Of a stretch of 64,000 nt of DNA, positions 11,450 to 19,637 are shown piece by piece (within the stretch, counting starts at the first letter, position 1; every line of letters begins with the position of its first letter). The stretch covers positions 1 through 64,000 of the forward strand of contig JADGPG010000056.1 in the NCBI GenBank assembly GCA_017882545.1, in the 5' to 3' direction. A model generated the notes under the pieces. It was given only the letters and a program-made list of their open reading frames with translations. It ran no database searches and was not told where the DNA came from. Source of the DNA: Thermoleophilia bacterium (GTDB lineage: Bacteria > Actinomycetota > Thermoleophilia > Miltoncostaeales > Miltoncostaeaceae). The position numbers and the translations under genes are program-made.

Positions 11450-12306
11450 TCGCGCCCCTGGTATTCGTGCCGGTGCCCGTGGTGGTGAGGAGCCTCCGGC
11501 TGACCGACCACAACCAACCGTCCGTCGCTGGTGGACAGGACCTCGATCGGCACTCCGAAGAGGTCCGACAGATTCGCGGTGGTGATGACCTCGCGCACCG
11601 GACCCTGCGAGGCTCGGCCATTGGCCACGTACACGACATGGTCGAGAGCCGGCAACAGCGGGTTGACATCGTGGGCCACGAGCAGGGCAGCGACATTCTG
11701 GGCCGAGCAGACCTCGCGAATCAGGCGCACGACCGCGGCTTGATTGGGGAGATCGAGGCTGTCGAGCGGCTCGTCGAGGATCAGGAGGGCAGGGTGCCGG
11801 ACGACCGCCTGGGCGATCAGCAGTCGCTGCTGCTCTCCGCCCGACAATTCCCCGAAGGGCCGGTCGGCGTACGCGCGGGCGTCGACAAGATCGAGCACCT
11901 CGTCGATTCGGCCGGACTCGTCGCGGCGGCGGCGGCGGCCCACAATGGGGACGGGAATCCCCCAGTGTGCGCCGGTGAGACCGAGGCGCACGATCTCTCG
12001 CCCTTGGATCCGGCCCGCCGCCGCCAGGTCGCGGTGTTGTGGCAGGTAGCCGATCGCGTCGCGGTGAACCCCCGGCGCGGCCCCCAACACACGGGCGGAA
12101 CCTGACTCCAGGGCGAGCATTCCGAGCAGGACCTTGAGCAAAGTCGACTTTCCGGCGCCGTTGGGCCCGAGGATTGCGGTGAACTCGCCCGGCGCGATCG
12201 CAACCGAGACGTCCGACCAGATCACCCGGCGCCCGACACGCACCGTCGCGTCACGGAGCTCGACGACCGGCGCCCCCGGCGGGACGCGCCCGGACTCGGC
12301 AGTCAT
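11446..12306 (-). CDS. Metal ABC transporter ATPase with His-rich C-terminus
   Basis: The 286-residue ATPase of the importer. Walker A GPNGAGKST, Q-loop LPQHRD, signature LSGGEQQRL, Walker B LLILDEPLDSLD and the switch His in VAHDVNP are all present. Its last residues, PHHHGHRHEYQGRE, form a histidine cluster that could sense or hold metal. The ATG at 12306 overlaps the stop of the binding-protein gene (ATGA). The open frame continues upstream to 13257, but that part is a shadow of the binding-protein gene. Confidence 0.9.
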   Translation of the reverse strand: MTAESGRVPPGAPVVELRDATVRVGRRVIWSDVSVAIAPGEFTAILGPNGAGKSTLLKVLLGMLALESGSARVLGAAPGVHRDAIGYLPQHRDLAAAGRIQGREIVRLGLTGAHWGIPVPIVGRRRRRDESGRIDEVLDLVDARAYADRPFGELSGGEQQRLLIAQAVVRHPALLILDEPLDSLDLPNQAAVVRLIREVCSAQNVAALLVAHDVNPLLPALDHVVYVANGRASQGPVREVITTANLSDLFGVPIEVLSTSDGRLVVVGQPEAPHHHGHRHEYQGRE

Positions 12307-13238
12307 CGTTCTTCGCCCTGGTCGAGCGCGACGGCGAGGGCCCGCAGCTGCCGTGTCTGCCACGCCCCGAAGGTTGCGCTGCCGGGGTCCGGGGTTTCGG
12401 TCATGGGCACCACCGGTATCCCGGTCGAGCGAGCCAGATCGGTCAGGATCTGGACGTTTGGCGTGGTGTTCTGGGTGTTGACGACCCAGACCCGGATCTC
12501 CCGGTGCGTGATCTGGCGCTCGGCAGTGGCCATGTCGAGCGACGACACGTCGGTGCCGTCGCTCACGGCGCGCAGCATTGCCGCGGGGGTGAGGACATCG
12601 AGCCCGAGCGATGCGGCGAGCGGGACAGCGATGCTCTCCGAGGCCCCGATCGGCGCGCCGGCGTGGCGGTCGCGGATTTGCGCAATCGCCCGAAAGTAGG
12701 CACCGAGCTCCCCACGGAGGAACTGGGCATGCCGGGCGCGCAGATAGGCGGCGTCCTGCGGGGCAGCACGGACCAGTGCGTCGGTGATCACCGACGCGAC
12801 CCGGACAACGTCGGTCGGCGCGTACCATCGATGGGGGTTGGCGCCGTCCGGAAGCCCGAGTGCCGCGCCGACGTCGACGGTGACCCGCTCGGGAGGGGAA
12901 TCGGCGGCCAGTAGCTGCGACGCCCACGTGTCGTACCCCAGCCCGTTGACGATCGCCACCCGCGCGTCGGCGAATGCGCGCGCGTCGGCAGCCACGGGCT
13001 CGTAGCTGTGCGGATCCACGCCGGGGCTCTGCACGATGCTCGTGACCGTGGCCACGGATCCACCGAGACTGGAGGCCACCGCGCCCCACGTCCGCTCCGC
13101 CGCCACCACCTGGACCCCGGGCACGCGTGACGTCGGGCCCAGGGATGCGCACCCCGCCACGGACGCCATGACGATGAGGATCCCGAGGGCAACGGCGATG
13201 GCCAGACACGGAGGCCGGCTGTGACGATCCAGGTCCAT
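12303..13238 (-). CDS. Zinc/manganese-binding lipoprotein (ZnuA/TroA family)
   Basis: The extracytoplasmic solute-binding protein of the importer, 311 residues. A hydrophobic signal ends in the lipobox VAGC with Cys30, so it is a lipoprotein. Cluster A-I metal ligands fit His77 (DPHSYEP), His136 (NPHRW) and Glu201 (GASESI), with an Asp near the C-terminus. The His-rich loop typical of many ZnuA proteins is missing, so manganese is also possible. Translation probably starts at the very 5' end of the mRNA: TATAAT lies 8 bases before the ATG. Confidence 0.88.
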   Translation of the reverse strand: MDLDRHSRPPCLAIAVALGILIVMASVAGCASLGPTSRVPGVQVVAAERTWGAVASSLGGSVATVTSIVQSPGVDPHSYEPVAADARAFADARVAIVNGLGYDTWASQLLAADSPPERVTVDVGAALGLPDGANPHRWYAPTDVVRVASVITDALVRAAPQDAAYLRARHAQFLRGELGAYFRAIAQIRDRHAGAPIGASESIAVPLAASLGLDVLTPAAMLRAVSDGTDVSSLDMATAERQITHREIRVWVVNTQNTTPNVQILTDLARSTGIPVVPMTETPDPGSATFGAWQTRQLRALAVALDQGEER

Positions 13239-13246
13239 GACCGGCG

Positions 13247-13252
13247 ATTATA
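13247..13252 (-). promoter_or_regulatory. -10 box of the metal-importer operon
   Basis: On the minus strand this reads TATAAT, a perfect consensus, 8 bases before the ATG at 13238. No Shine-Dalgarno sequence is present, so the operon is probably leaderless at its first gene. Confidence 0.7.
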
Positions 13253-13260
13253 CGCAAGAC

Positions 13261-13275
13261 TAAGACTCAGTCTCA
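13261..13275. promoter_or_regulatory. Candidate Zur/Fur-family operator
   Basis: A 15-base near-palindrome, TAAGACTCAGTCTCA, with arms AGACT and AGTCT around a central C. It sits just upstream of the -10 box, where a bound repressor would block RNA polymerase. The adjacent fur-family gene is the obvious candidate regulator. The match to a defined Zur box was not tested. Confidence 0.55.
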
Positions 13276-13317
13276 TTACGCCCGCCGACGTCCGCACACC
13301 GGGCCACGTCCTGAGGC

Positions 13318-13773
13318 TCACCGTGGTCCCGGACCGCCGCAGTTCCGGCAGACTCCGCGGAGCAGGACGTCGTGATCGTCGATCCGCATTCCCAGACGGT
13401 CCCCGAGCCGGTCGATTGCATCTTCGAGATCGGGATCGTCGAAGGCCGTCAGCGTGCCGCACATCTCGCACACGACGTGATGATGATGGTGACCGTCGGA
13501 CCGGGCAGGCTCGTAACAGGCCTCGGACCGCCCAAGATCAAGGCGCTTGACCAGCCCGTGTTCGGCGAGCGTATCGAGCGCGCGGTAGATGCTGGCGCGC
13601 CCGATCGGCCGTCCGCGCTGGCGCAGCGCACCCTCGATGTCATGTGCACTGACCGCACACGGCTGGGCCGCGAGGAGGTCGATGACCTCGTCGCGGGCGC
13701 CGCCACGGCGGTGGCCCGCGTCCTCGAGCACCGCGTGCGCATACGCGCTCCAACTGGGATCGTGGATCGGCAT
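13318..13773 (-). CDS. Fur/Zur-family metal-responsive repressor
   Basis: A 151-residue Fur-superfamily repressor. The winged helix covers about residues 25-85 (SIYRALDTLAEHGLV as recognition region). The regulatory part has the HHHHH-VVCEMCG motif and a second pair CRNCGG, together forming the structural zinc site. It lies directly upstream of, and on the same strand as, the zinc/manganese importer, so a Zur-like or Mn-responsive role is inferred. TAGGGT lies 8 bases before the ATG, fitting a leaderless mRNA. Iron cannot be excluded from sequence alone. Confidence 0.85.
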   Translation of the reverse strand: MPIHDPSWSAYAHAVLEDAGHRRGGARDEVIDLLAAQPCAVSAHDIEGALRQRGRPIGRASIYRALDTLAEHGLVKRLDLGRSEACYEPARSDGHHHHHVVCEMCGTLTAFDDPDLEDAIDRLGDRLGMRIDDHDVLLRGVCRNCGGPGPR

Positions 13774-13781
13774 ATTGGGAA

Positions 13782-13787
13782 ACCCTA
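13782..13787 (-). promoter_or_regulatory. -10 box of the fur-family gene (leaderless)
   Basis: The minus strand reads TAGGGT, 8 bases before the ATG at 13773, with no ribosome binding site between. Confidence 0.45.
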
Positions 13788-13817
13788 GCGCCGGAGCGGC
13801 CAGGGCCGACGACGACC

Positions 13818-14618
13818 CTAGCGCGGAAGCGCCGGGGACCCGTCGGCGGTCCGGACTTCCCGGGCGAACTCGCGCCCGGCGTCGATCACCATCTCGAACA
13901 TGTTCGCTTTCGGCGTCACGAACCGGGGCGGCTCCGGAAGCTGGCCCATCAGATCCGTGATCACGAGCACCTGGCCGTCTGTGCCGGTGCCCGCGGCAAT
14001 GCCGATCGTGGGCGCCGCAACCGCGGCCGTCACGGCGGCGGCGGCCTCAGCGTCGACGGCCTCGATGACGATCGCAAAGCATCCGGCCCGGTCGAGCGCC
14101 ATTGCATCCTCGAGAATCTGCCGGGCCTCGTCGGCGGTCTTGCCGAGGCGGCGGCGCTCGGTGTGCGTCTGCGGAAGCAAGCCGACATGACCCATGACCG
14201 GGATGCCATCGGCAATGATCGCCTCGACCTGAGCCAACAAGGCGCCCTCGAGCTTAACGCTCATCGCTCCGGCGCTGATCAGGGCGCGCGCGCTCGCCAC
14301 GGCCTCGTGCGGCGTGCGATAGGTGTCGTGGGGGAGGTCCCCCACGAGGTGCGTCCGCGTCACGCCCCGATGTACGGCGCGGAGGTGATGACACATCATC
14401 GCCAGCGACACGTCCCGGGTGGACGGCAACCCCAACTCAACCTCGCCCAGGCTGTCGCCCACCAGGATCAGATCCAGACCGCTGGCATCGAGCGCGAGGG
14501 CGGTCGGGTAGTCATAGGCGGTGAGCATCGCAATGCGGCGATGCCCTTTGCTGGCACGGATCTCCGACGCGGACTGCCCGGACGGACCGTCGGCGACGAG
14601 GTGGGGGACGCCGTACAT
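13818..14618 (-). CDS. panB: 3-methyl-2-oxobutanoate hydroxymethyltransferase
   Basis: PanB adds a hydroxymethyl group from 5,10-methylene-THF to alpha-ketoisovalerate, giving ketopantoate, the first committed step of pantothenate synthesis. The 266-residue barrel shows MLTAYDYPTA, LILVGDSLGEVELG (metal-binding Asp), VKLEGA, VMGHVGLLPQ and IGIAAGTGTDGQ. The ATG at 14618 has GGGGGAG upstream and follows the panD stop by 2 bases. It is the last gene of panC-panD-panB. Confidence 0.95.
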   Translation of the reverse strand: MYGVPHLVADGPSGQSASEIRASKGHRRIAMLTAYDYPTALALDASGLDLILVGDSLGEVELGLPSTRDVSLAMMCHHLRAVHRGVTRTHLVGDLPHDTYRTPHEAVASARALISAGAMSVKLEGALLAQVEAIIADGIPVMGHVGLLPQTHTERRRLGKTADEARQILEDAMALDRAGCFAIVIEAVDAEAAAAVTAAVAAPTIGIAAGTGTDGQVLVITDLMGQLPEPPRFVTPKANMFEMVIDAGREFAREVRTADGSPALPR

Positions 14619-14620
14619 CG

Positions 14621-15019
14621 CTACTCCCCCTGCCAACCGGCCGGCACGGACGCGGGCAGCAGTTCAATCGCGCGGTTTCCCTCATCGACGTGGACGACGA
14701 TCGGTTCGAAGCCCTCCGTGTCCGCTTCGGCGTACTGGGCGTACGAAAGCACGATCACCAGGTCGCCCGGCTGGGCGAGGCGTGCGGCCGCCCCGTTCAG
14801 ACAGATGACCCCACTGCCGCGTGCACCTTCAATCGCATACGTCTCGAAGCGAGCCCCGTTGTTGATGTTCACGATGGCCACGTGCTCATACGGGCGGATG
14901 TCCGCCGCGTCGAGCAGATCGCTGTCCACCGTGATGCTGCCGACGTAGTTGAGATTCGCGTCGGTAACGGTGGCGCGGTGGATCTTGCTCTTGAGCATTG
15001 TGCGGGTGACAGGCGGCAC
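14621..15019 (-). CDS. panD: Aspartate 1-decarboxylase proenzyme
   Basis: PanD makes beta-alanine from aspartate using a pyruvoyl group formed by self-cleavage. The processing site is YVGSITVD, between Gly27 and Ser28; KIHRATVT before it and [10 protein letters not shown] after it are family hallmarks. The GTG at 15019 is chosen because GGAGG lies 5 bases upstream; an internal ATG at 14998 lacks a ribosome binding site. The chain is 132 residues. Actinobacterial PanD may need the PanM/PanZ factor or mature on its own; no partner is visible here. Confidence 0.95.
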   Translation of the reverse strand: MPPVTRTMLKSKIHRATVTDANLNYVGSITVDSDLLDAADIRPYEHVAIVNINNGARFETYAIEGARGSGVICLNGAAARLAQPGDLVIVLSYAQYAEADTEGFEPIVVHVDEGNRAIELLPASVPAGWQGE

Positions 15020-15037
15020 GGTGCCTCCGGGTCGTGG

Positions 15038-15925
15038 TTAGGTCGGAATCAGGACGATGTTGTCCAGCAGACGCGTCGTGCCCACCCGGGCGGCGACGCA
15101 GAGAACCGCGGTGCGGTCGAAGCGGGCGAGGGGGGTGAAGCTCTCCGGGTCGACGAGGGCCACGTAATCGGTGGCCACGCCGTCGGCATCCGCGAGAAGT
15201 GATGTCGCCGCGCGGGTGATCGCCGCGACGTCGTCGGTGGCCGCCGCTGCTGCTGCTGCTGCCGCCACGCTTGCCGGCAGCGCGAGCGCGGCGATCCGCT
15301 CGGGCGCGGTGAGGTACCGGTTGCGGCTGCTCATGGCGAGCCCGTCGGTTTCGCGGATGATCGGATGGACGACCAGCGTGGTGTCGTCGAGATTGAGGTC
15401 ACGCATCATGCGCCGCACGACCGCCACCTGCTGTGCGTCCTTCTGCCCGAGCACGAGCGAGTCCGGCCGCACCATGCCCAGCAGCTTGGCCACGACGGTG
15501 GCCACGCCCGCGAAGTGGGTGGGGCGCAGCGCGCCCTCCAGACCGAGAGCCGGCCCGGCGACGGTGATCGTGGTCGCAAATCCGTCGGGGTAGACCTCGT
15601 CGGGCGACGGTGCAAACACGACCTCTGCACCCGCCTCGGCGGCCAGGGCGACGTCGGTACGTTCCTGGCGCGGGTAGCGCTGGAGATCTTCGTCCGCCGC
15701 GAACTGGGTCGGGTTGACGAAGACGCTCACGATGACGCGCTCGCCGCGGGCCGCGCTCGAGCGGATGAGGGCGAGATGCCCGTCGTGGAGCGCCCCCATT
15801 GTCGGCACCAACGTCACGTGGCCCCCGTGTGCGCGAAGCTCGCGGACGCGGCGGCGGATCTCCGGTACCGACCTCAGAACCGTCACGGGTACCGTGACGT
15901 CAGTCTGTGCTGAAGCGTTCGACAT
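15038..15925 (-). CDS. panC: Pantothenate synthetase
   Basis: PanC joins pantoate and beta-alanine using ATP. The 295-residue chain has the HIGH-like motif PTMGALHDGHLAL, VFVNPTQF, and the KMSKS-like MSSRNRYL. It is the first gene of panC-panD-panB, so one transcript carries both branches of the pathway. An alanine run near residue 225, encoded partly by repeated GCT-type codons around 15241-15270, is a possible slippage site. The start ATG at 15925 has GGTGAG close upstream. The pathway complements coaE at the window start. Confidence 0.95.
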   Translation of the reverse strand: MSNASAQTDVTVPVTVLRSVPEIRRRVRELRAHGGHVTLVPTMGALHDGHLALIRSSAARGERVIVSVFVNPTQFAADEDLQRYPRQERTDVALAAEAGAEVVFAPSPDEVYPDGFATTITVAGPALGLEGALRPTHFAGVATVVAKLLGMVRPDSLVLGQKDAQQVAVVRRMMRDLNLDDTTLVVHPIIRETDGLAMSSRNRYLTAPERIAALALPASVAAAAAAAAATDDVAAITRAATSLLADADGVATDYVALVDPESFTPLARFDRTAVLCVAARVGTTRLLDNIVLIPT

Positions 15926-16109
15926 CTCACCGATGTAGGGCTACCCGGCCATGCGACCGCGGCAATCCGTTGGACGGGCCAATCCCGCAACACCTCGGTG
16001 GACTCCAACTCCGCGATTGCGACGCGGATGCCGGGTTCCGAGATTCAGGGGAGTGTAGACCCCGCCCGGAACCATGCGCAAGGGTCGTCGACCCATCCGG
16101 CCGAGCGGC

Positions 16110-16115
16110 TACGCT
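16110..16115 (+). promoter_or_regulatory. -10 box of the udg-tsa operon (leaderless)
   Basis: TACGCT lies 8 bases before the ATG at 16124, with no ribosome binding site between. The 15926-16109 stretch upstream holds nothing else I can recognise. Confidence 0.5.
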
Positions 16116-16123
16116 GCCTTCGG

Positions 16124-16852
16124 ATGCCTGCGAACCACCCGGATCGCTCCGCCGTGCTCGGCGCCTACCACCACGACCAGATCATGTCGTGCACGCGCTG
16201 TCCGCTGCACGCCACCCGAACACAGGCCGTCCCGGGGAGCGGGAACCCGAATGCAGAGGTCATGTTCGTGGGAGAGGCCCCCGGATACCACGAAGACCGT
16301 GTCGGCGTCCCGTTCGTCGGACAAGCGGGCAAGCTGCTCGACGAGTTGCTGGAGGGGATCGGCTTGGCTCGCGACGACGTGTTCATCGCCAACGTGCTCA
16401 AGTGCCGGCCGCCCGAGAACCGCGATCCACTTCCGGCCGAGATCGCGGCGTGCCAGGAGCATCTGTTCCGGCAGGTGGAGATCATTCGACCGCGCCTCAT
16501 CTGCACGCTGGGGAACTTCGCGACCAAACTCCTCTCGGGCCGCTCCGACGGTATCTCGCGGGTCCACGGCTGCGAGCTGGAGATCTCCCTGGGCGGGACG
16601 CCCGCCGTGCTCTACCCGCTCTACCATCCGGCCGCCGCGCTCTACATGCCGACGATGCGCTCGGTGCTGCAAGAGGACTTCGCGCGCATTCCTGCGCTGA
16701 TCGCCCACGCGGGAAAGCCCGGGTCGGTCCCGGATGCCGCGCCGAACCCACGTGGCGCATCCGTCGAGGCCACCTCCGACGCCGATCCGAGCGTGCGTCC
16801 CGACGCACCCCCGGCCGCGGCCGGGCCGGTAACCCAGCTGGACCTCTTTTGA
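16124..16852 (+). CDS. Family 4 uracil-DNA glycosylase with a C-terminal clamp-binding motif
   Basis: It excises uracil from DNA to begin base-excision repair. The 242-residue protein has the four iron-sulfur cysteines of family 4 (Cys23, Cys26, Cys94, Cys110), motif [10 protein letters not shown] (50-58) and the C-terminal HPAA motif in LYHPAAAL. A disordered Pro/Ala/Asp tail of about 45 residues follows and ends exactly in QLDLF (238-242), matching the bacterial sliding-clamp consensus QL(S/D)LF. It heads an overlapping operon with the tsa genes. Confidence 0.92.
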   Translation: MPANHPDRSAVLGAYHHDQIMSCTRCPLHATRTQAVPGSGNPNAEVMFVGEAPGYHEDRVGVPFVGQAGKLLDELLEGIGLARDDVFIANVLKCRPPENRDPLPAEIAACQEHLFRQVEIIRPRLICTLGNFATKLLSGRSDGISRVHGCELEISLGGTPAVLYPLYHPAAALYMPTMRSVLQEDFARIPALIAHAGKPGSVPDAAPNPRGASVEATSDADPSVRPDAPPAAAGPVTQLDLF

Positions 16853-17361
16853 CCCGCAAGCCCGTAGCGGCCGCGGTCCAGGAGTGGGAGTCGTGGTCCC
16901 CCGCAGACACGTCGGCGCTCGCAGACGCCGTCGCCGGCATCCTCGGCCCGGGAGACCTCGTGACCCTCCGCGGCGATCTCGGGGCCGGCAAGACCACCTT
17001 CACCCGCGCGCTCGCCCGGTCGCTCGGCATAGCTGATCGGGTCACGAGCCCTACCTTTGCGCTCGCGCAGCGCTACGGCGGGGCCGTCGCGCTGGTACAC
17101 ATCGACGCCTACCGCCTCGACGGTGCCGACGCGGAGGAGATCGGATTGCTGTTCGACGACACCACCGACGCCGTTACGGTGGTGGAGTGGCCCGACCGGC
17201 TCGGCGGGGGTCTCCCGGCCCCGCGGGTCGCGATCACGCTCGCCCACGCGGGGGGCGACCGCCGCTTGGTAGCGTTGGCAGGCGCCGATGCCGCCACGCG
17301 GAGCCGGCTCGCCGACATCGTTGCTGACCTTCGCTCTCGACACCTCGACTCCGAGCCCTAG
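16849..17361 (+). CDS. tsaE: tRNA t6A synthesis ATPase TsaE
   Basis: TsaE is the ATPase that assists TsaB-TsaD in making N6-threonylcarbamoyladenosine at position 37 of ANN-decoding tRNAs. The 170 residues contain the P-loop GDLGAGKTTF (from about 42), VTSPTFALAQRY and the conserved VVEWPDRL near the end. The start is a TTG at 16849 that overlaps the preceding stop (TTGA); no better in-frame start lies nearby. It is followed by an overlapping tsaB, as is common. Confidence 0.9.
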   Translation: MTRKPVAAAVQEWESWSPADTSALADAVAGILGPGDLVTLRGDLGAGKTTFTRALARSLGIADRVTSPTFALAQRYGGAVALVHIDAYRLDGADAEEIGLLFDDTTDAVTVVEWPDRLGGGLPAPRVAITLAHAGGDRRLVALAGADAATRSRLADIVADLRSRHLDSEP

Positions 17362-18028
17362 CCTCGCGATTACCCGCGGAGATGCCCTCCTCGGGGAGTT
17401 GTGGTTGGGCCCGGAGCCGGGCGCGGGGCGACGGGTCCTGGAAGGCGCCCACCACCTGCTGGCGGCGCTGGACGTAGATTTTCGCGCGCTTGAGCGCATC
17501 GTGGTCGGCGTCGGCCCGGGCGGATTCACCGGACTGCGCATCGGCCTCGCGACGGCGGATGCGCTTGGGCAGTCAATCGGGTGCGCCGTCATCGGCGTCG
17601 TCTCGCTCGAGGCGCTCGCAGTCGGGCTGGCTGAGACCGTCGCCGTGGGCACGCTTGTGGTGCCCGCACACGACGCGCGCCGTCGCGAGCTGTTCGCGGC
17701 CGCCTATCGTGTCGGCCCCGGGGCGGAACTCACCGAGGTCGTGCCGCCCCTCGCCCTCGGCCCGGCGCCGCTCGCCGACCGTCTCCGGATCCTGGCGGGC
17801 GCCGACGCACCGATCATCGCCGTCGGCTCGGGAGCAATCGTCGGCGGGGAGGCGTTCCGCGCCGCCGGAATCGAGGTGCCCCCGGCCGGCTACGCCGTCC
17901 ACCGCTTGCGCGCGGCGGCGCTCATCGCCAGGATTCGCGCCGGCGCTGGGCGTTCGACCGAACCGATCTACGCCCGCCTCCCCGACGCCGAGGTCAACCG
18001 GCGACACGCGGCGGGGGAGGGCGCATGA
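17288..18028 (+). CDS. tsaB: tRNA t6A synthesis protein TsaB
   Basis: TsaB is an ASKHA-fold scaffold that pairs with TsaD. Visible motifs are FALDTSTPSPSLAI near the N-terminus and the family's VVGVGPGGFTGLRIGLATAD. The 246 residues count from the ATG at 17288; family members usually begin two residues before the FALDTST-type strand, so the TTG at 17321 may be the true start, giving 235 residues. Either way it overlaps tsaE by 41-74 bases. Its stop overlaps the rimI start. Confidence 0.9.
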   Translation: MPPRGAGSPTSLLTFALDTSTPSPSLAITRGDALLGELWLGPEPGAGRRVLEGAHHLLAALDVDFRALERIVVGVGPGGFTGLRIGLATADALGQSIGCAVIGVVSLEALAVGLAETVAVGTLVVPAHDARRRELFAAAYRVGPGAELTEVVPPLALGPAPLADRLRILAGADAPIIAVGSGAIVGGEAFRAAGIEVPPAGYAVHRLRAAALIARIRAGAGRSTEPIYARLPDAEVNRRHAAGEGA

Positions 18029-18543
18029 TGGCCCGGGTGACCGGACATGGTGGGCGCGGGAAGGCCCCGGTGGAACACCGCCCGCGGATCCGGGCGATGC
18101 GCATGACCGACGTTGCCCACGTCCACGCCATCGACAGTGCCGTCTCGGCAATCCCTTGGCCGCGCCACATGCTGCACGCAGAACTCGGAAAGTCGGGAAC
18201 GATCGACATCGTCTGCGTGATCGGCAACGAGGTGGTCGGATTCGTCCTGGCCTCGCGCTATGCAGATGTCTGGCACGTGCTCAACGTGGGGGTCCGACCT
18301 GACCACTGGCGCAGGGGGATCGGACGGTTGCTGATGGCGGAGGCGATCACACGCGGCGACACTGTCGCCAACCTCGGGTACACCCTCGAGGTGCGCGTGT
18401 CGAATACCCCGGCGATCGCCCTCTACCGGACGTTCGGCTTCATCGACCGCGGTGTGCGACCGGGCTACTACAGCGACAACAATGAGGACGCCCTGATCAT
18501 GTGGCGGGGCGGGGATCCAGACGATGTCGGGGACGGGCGATGA
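18025..18543 (+). CDS. rimI: Ribosomal protein S18 alanine N-acetyltransferase RimI
   Basis: A GNAT acetyltransferase of 172 residues. The acetyl-CoA motif RPDHWRRGIGRLLM (Q/RxxGxG/A type) and the C-terminal NTPAIALYRTFGF region are clear, as is YYSDNNEDALIM, typical of RimI. Its place between tsaB and tsaD supports the assignment, since tsaB-rimI-tsaD clusters are common. The ATG at 18025 overlaps the tsaB stop and its own stop overlaps tsaD. In vivo substrates of RimI outside enterobacteria are less certain. Confidence 0.88.
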   Translation: MMARVTGHGGRGKAPVEHRPRIRAMRMTDVAHVHAIDSAVSAIPWPRHMLHAELGKSGTIDIVCVIGNEVVGFVLASRYADVWHVLNVGVRPDHWRRGIGRLLMAEAITRGDTVANLGYTLEVRVSNTPAIALYRTFGFIDRGVRPGYYSDNNEDALIMWRGGDPDDVGDGR

Positions 18544-19559
18544 TCGACGGACCGTTGCTCGCGATCGAGACCTCCTGCGACGAGACCGCGGCCGCCATCG
18601 TGGACGGGCGCCGGGTGCGGTCCTCGATCATCGCCTCGCAGGCCGCGCTCCACGCGCCCTACGGGGGGGTCGTTCCAGAGGTGGCCGCGCGGCATCATCT
18701 CGGGACGATCAACCGCGTCATCGACGCGGCCCTCGCGGCGGGCGGCGTCGGGCTCGACGACCTCCAAGCGATCGCGGTCACCCAGCGCCCTGGGCTCATC
18801 GGGGCGCTCCTGGTCGGCGTGTCGACCGCCAAGGCCCTCGCCTGCGTGCGCCGGCTGCCGCTGATCAGCGTCGACCACCTGCTCGGGCACGTGTGTGCCT
18901 CGTGGCTGGAGCCGGTCGCCCTCGATCCGCCGTTCGTGTGCCTGATTGCCTCCGGCGGACACACCCGTCTGGATCTGGTGCACGATCTTGCCGCGCCCGA
19001 GACGCTCGGCCAAACCATTGACGACGCCGCCGGTGAGGCCATCGACAAGGGCGCCCGTCTGCTGGGCCTCGGGTATCCGGGTGGACCCGCGCTCGAGCAG
19101 CTGGCCCGAAGCGGCGATCGCACCGCACATCGTTTCCCGATCGCGCTCGGCGGAAAGCGCGTGCGCGATTTCTCGTTCGCGGGCGTGAAGACCTCTCTGC
19201 TGTATGTGATCCGTGACGAGGGTCCGTTGTCGGCGAGGCGGCGTGCAGATCTGGCCGCCAGCTACCAGGAGGCAATCGTCGGGCCCTTGGCCGCGAGGCT
19301 GCTGGACGCGGCCCGGGAGCATCGGGTCCCCGCGGTCGCTCTCGGCGGCGGAGTGGCGGCGAACGGCCGGCTGCGGGAGTTGGTAACCGAGGGCGCCGCT
19401 CGGCAGGGCCTGCGTGTGGCCATGCCCGAGATCGCGTTGTGTACCGACAATGCCGCGATGATCGGCGCCGCCGCCCAGTTCACTGCGGTGGTGCCGTGGC
19501 CCGACTACCTTCGCGTCGACGCCATACCCACCGCCCCGCCGGGGGGAATCGCCGCGTAG
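18540..19559 (+). CDS. tsaD: tRNA threonylcarbamoyltransferase TsaD
   Basis: TsaD transfers the threonylcarbamoyl group onto A37 of tRNA. The 339 residues show IETSCDETAAA, the metal-binding HLLGH (His113, His117), LIASGGHTRL, GEAIDKGARLLGLGYPGGP and the ATP-binding VALGGGVAANGRLR. The ATG at 18540 overlaps the rimI stop (ATGA), closing a four-gene overlap chain in which stops and starts share bases. Confidence 0.96.
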   Translation: MIDGPLLAIETSCDETAAAIVDGRRVRSSIIASQAALHAPYGGVVPEVAARHHLGTINRVIDAALAAGGVGLDDLQAIAVTQRPGLIGALLVGVSTAKALACVRRLPLISVDHLLGHVCASWLEPVALDPPFVCLIASGGHTRLDLVHDLAAPETLGQTIDDAAGEAIDKGARLLGLGYPGGPALEQLARSGDRTAHRFPIALGGKRVRDFSFAGVKTSLLYVIRDEGPLSARRRADLAASYQEAIVGPLAARLLDAAREHRVPAVALGGGVAANGRLRELVTEGAARQGLRVAMPEIALCTDNAAMIGAAAQFTAVVPWPDYLRVDAIPTAPPGGIAA

Positions 19560-19637
19560 CGCGGTGTCCGCCCGAGTTGCACGGGTGGGGTAGGCGGCGT
19601 AGCTTGCTACTCATCGTTACAAAGTCCCGGAGGGCGA

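Noticed and set aside
12307-13257. Fusion of the ABC ATPase with an upstream 317-residue region
   Set aside because: That part is out of frame with the binding-protein gene, which has a clear lipobox and metal ligands; the ATPase starts at the overlapping ATG 12306.
15241-15270. A GCT/GCC triplet run that might be a regulatory repeat
   Set aside because: It encodes an alanine run inside panC in frame; it is a simple coding microsatellite, though length may vary.
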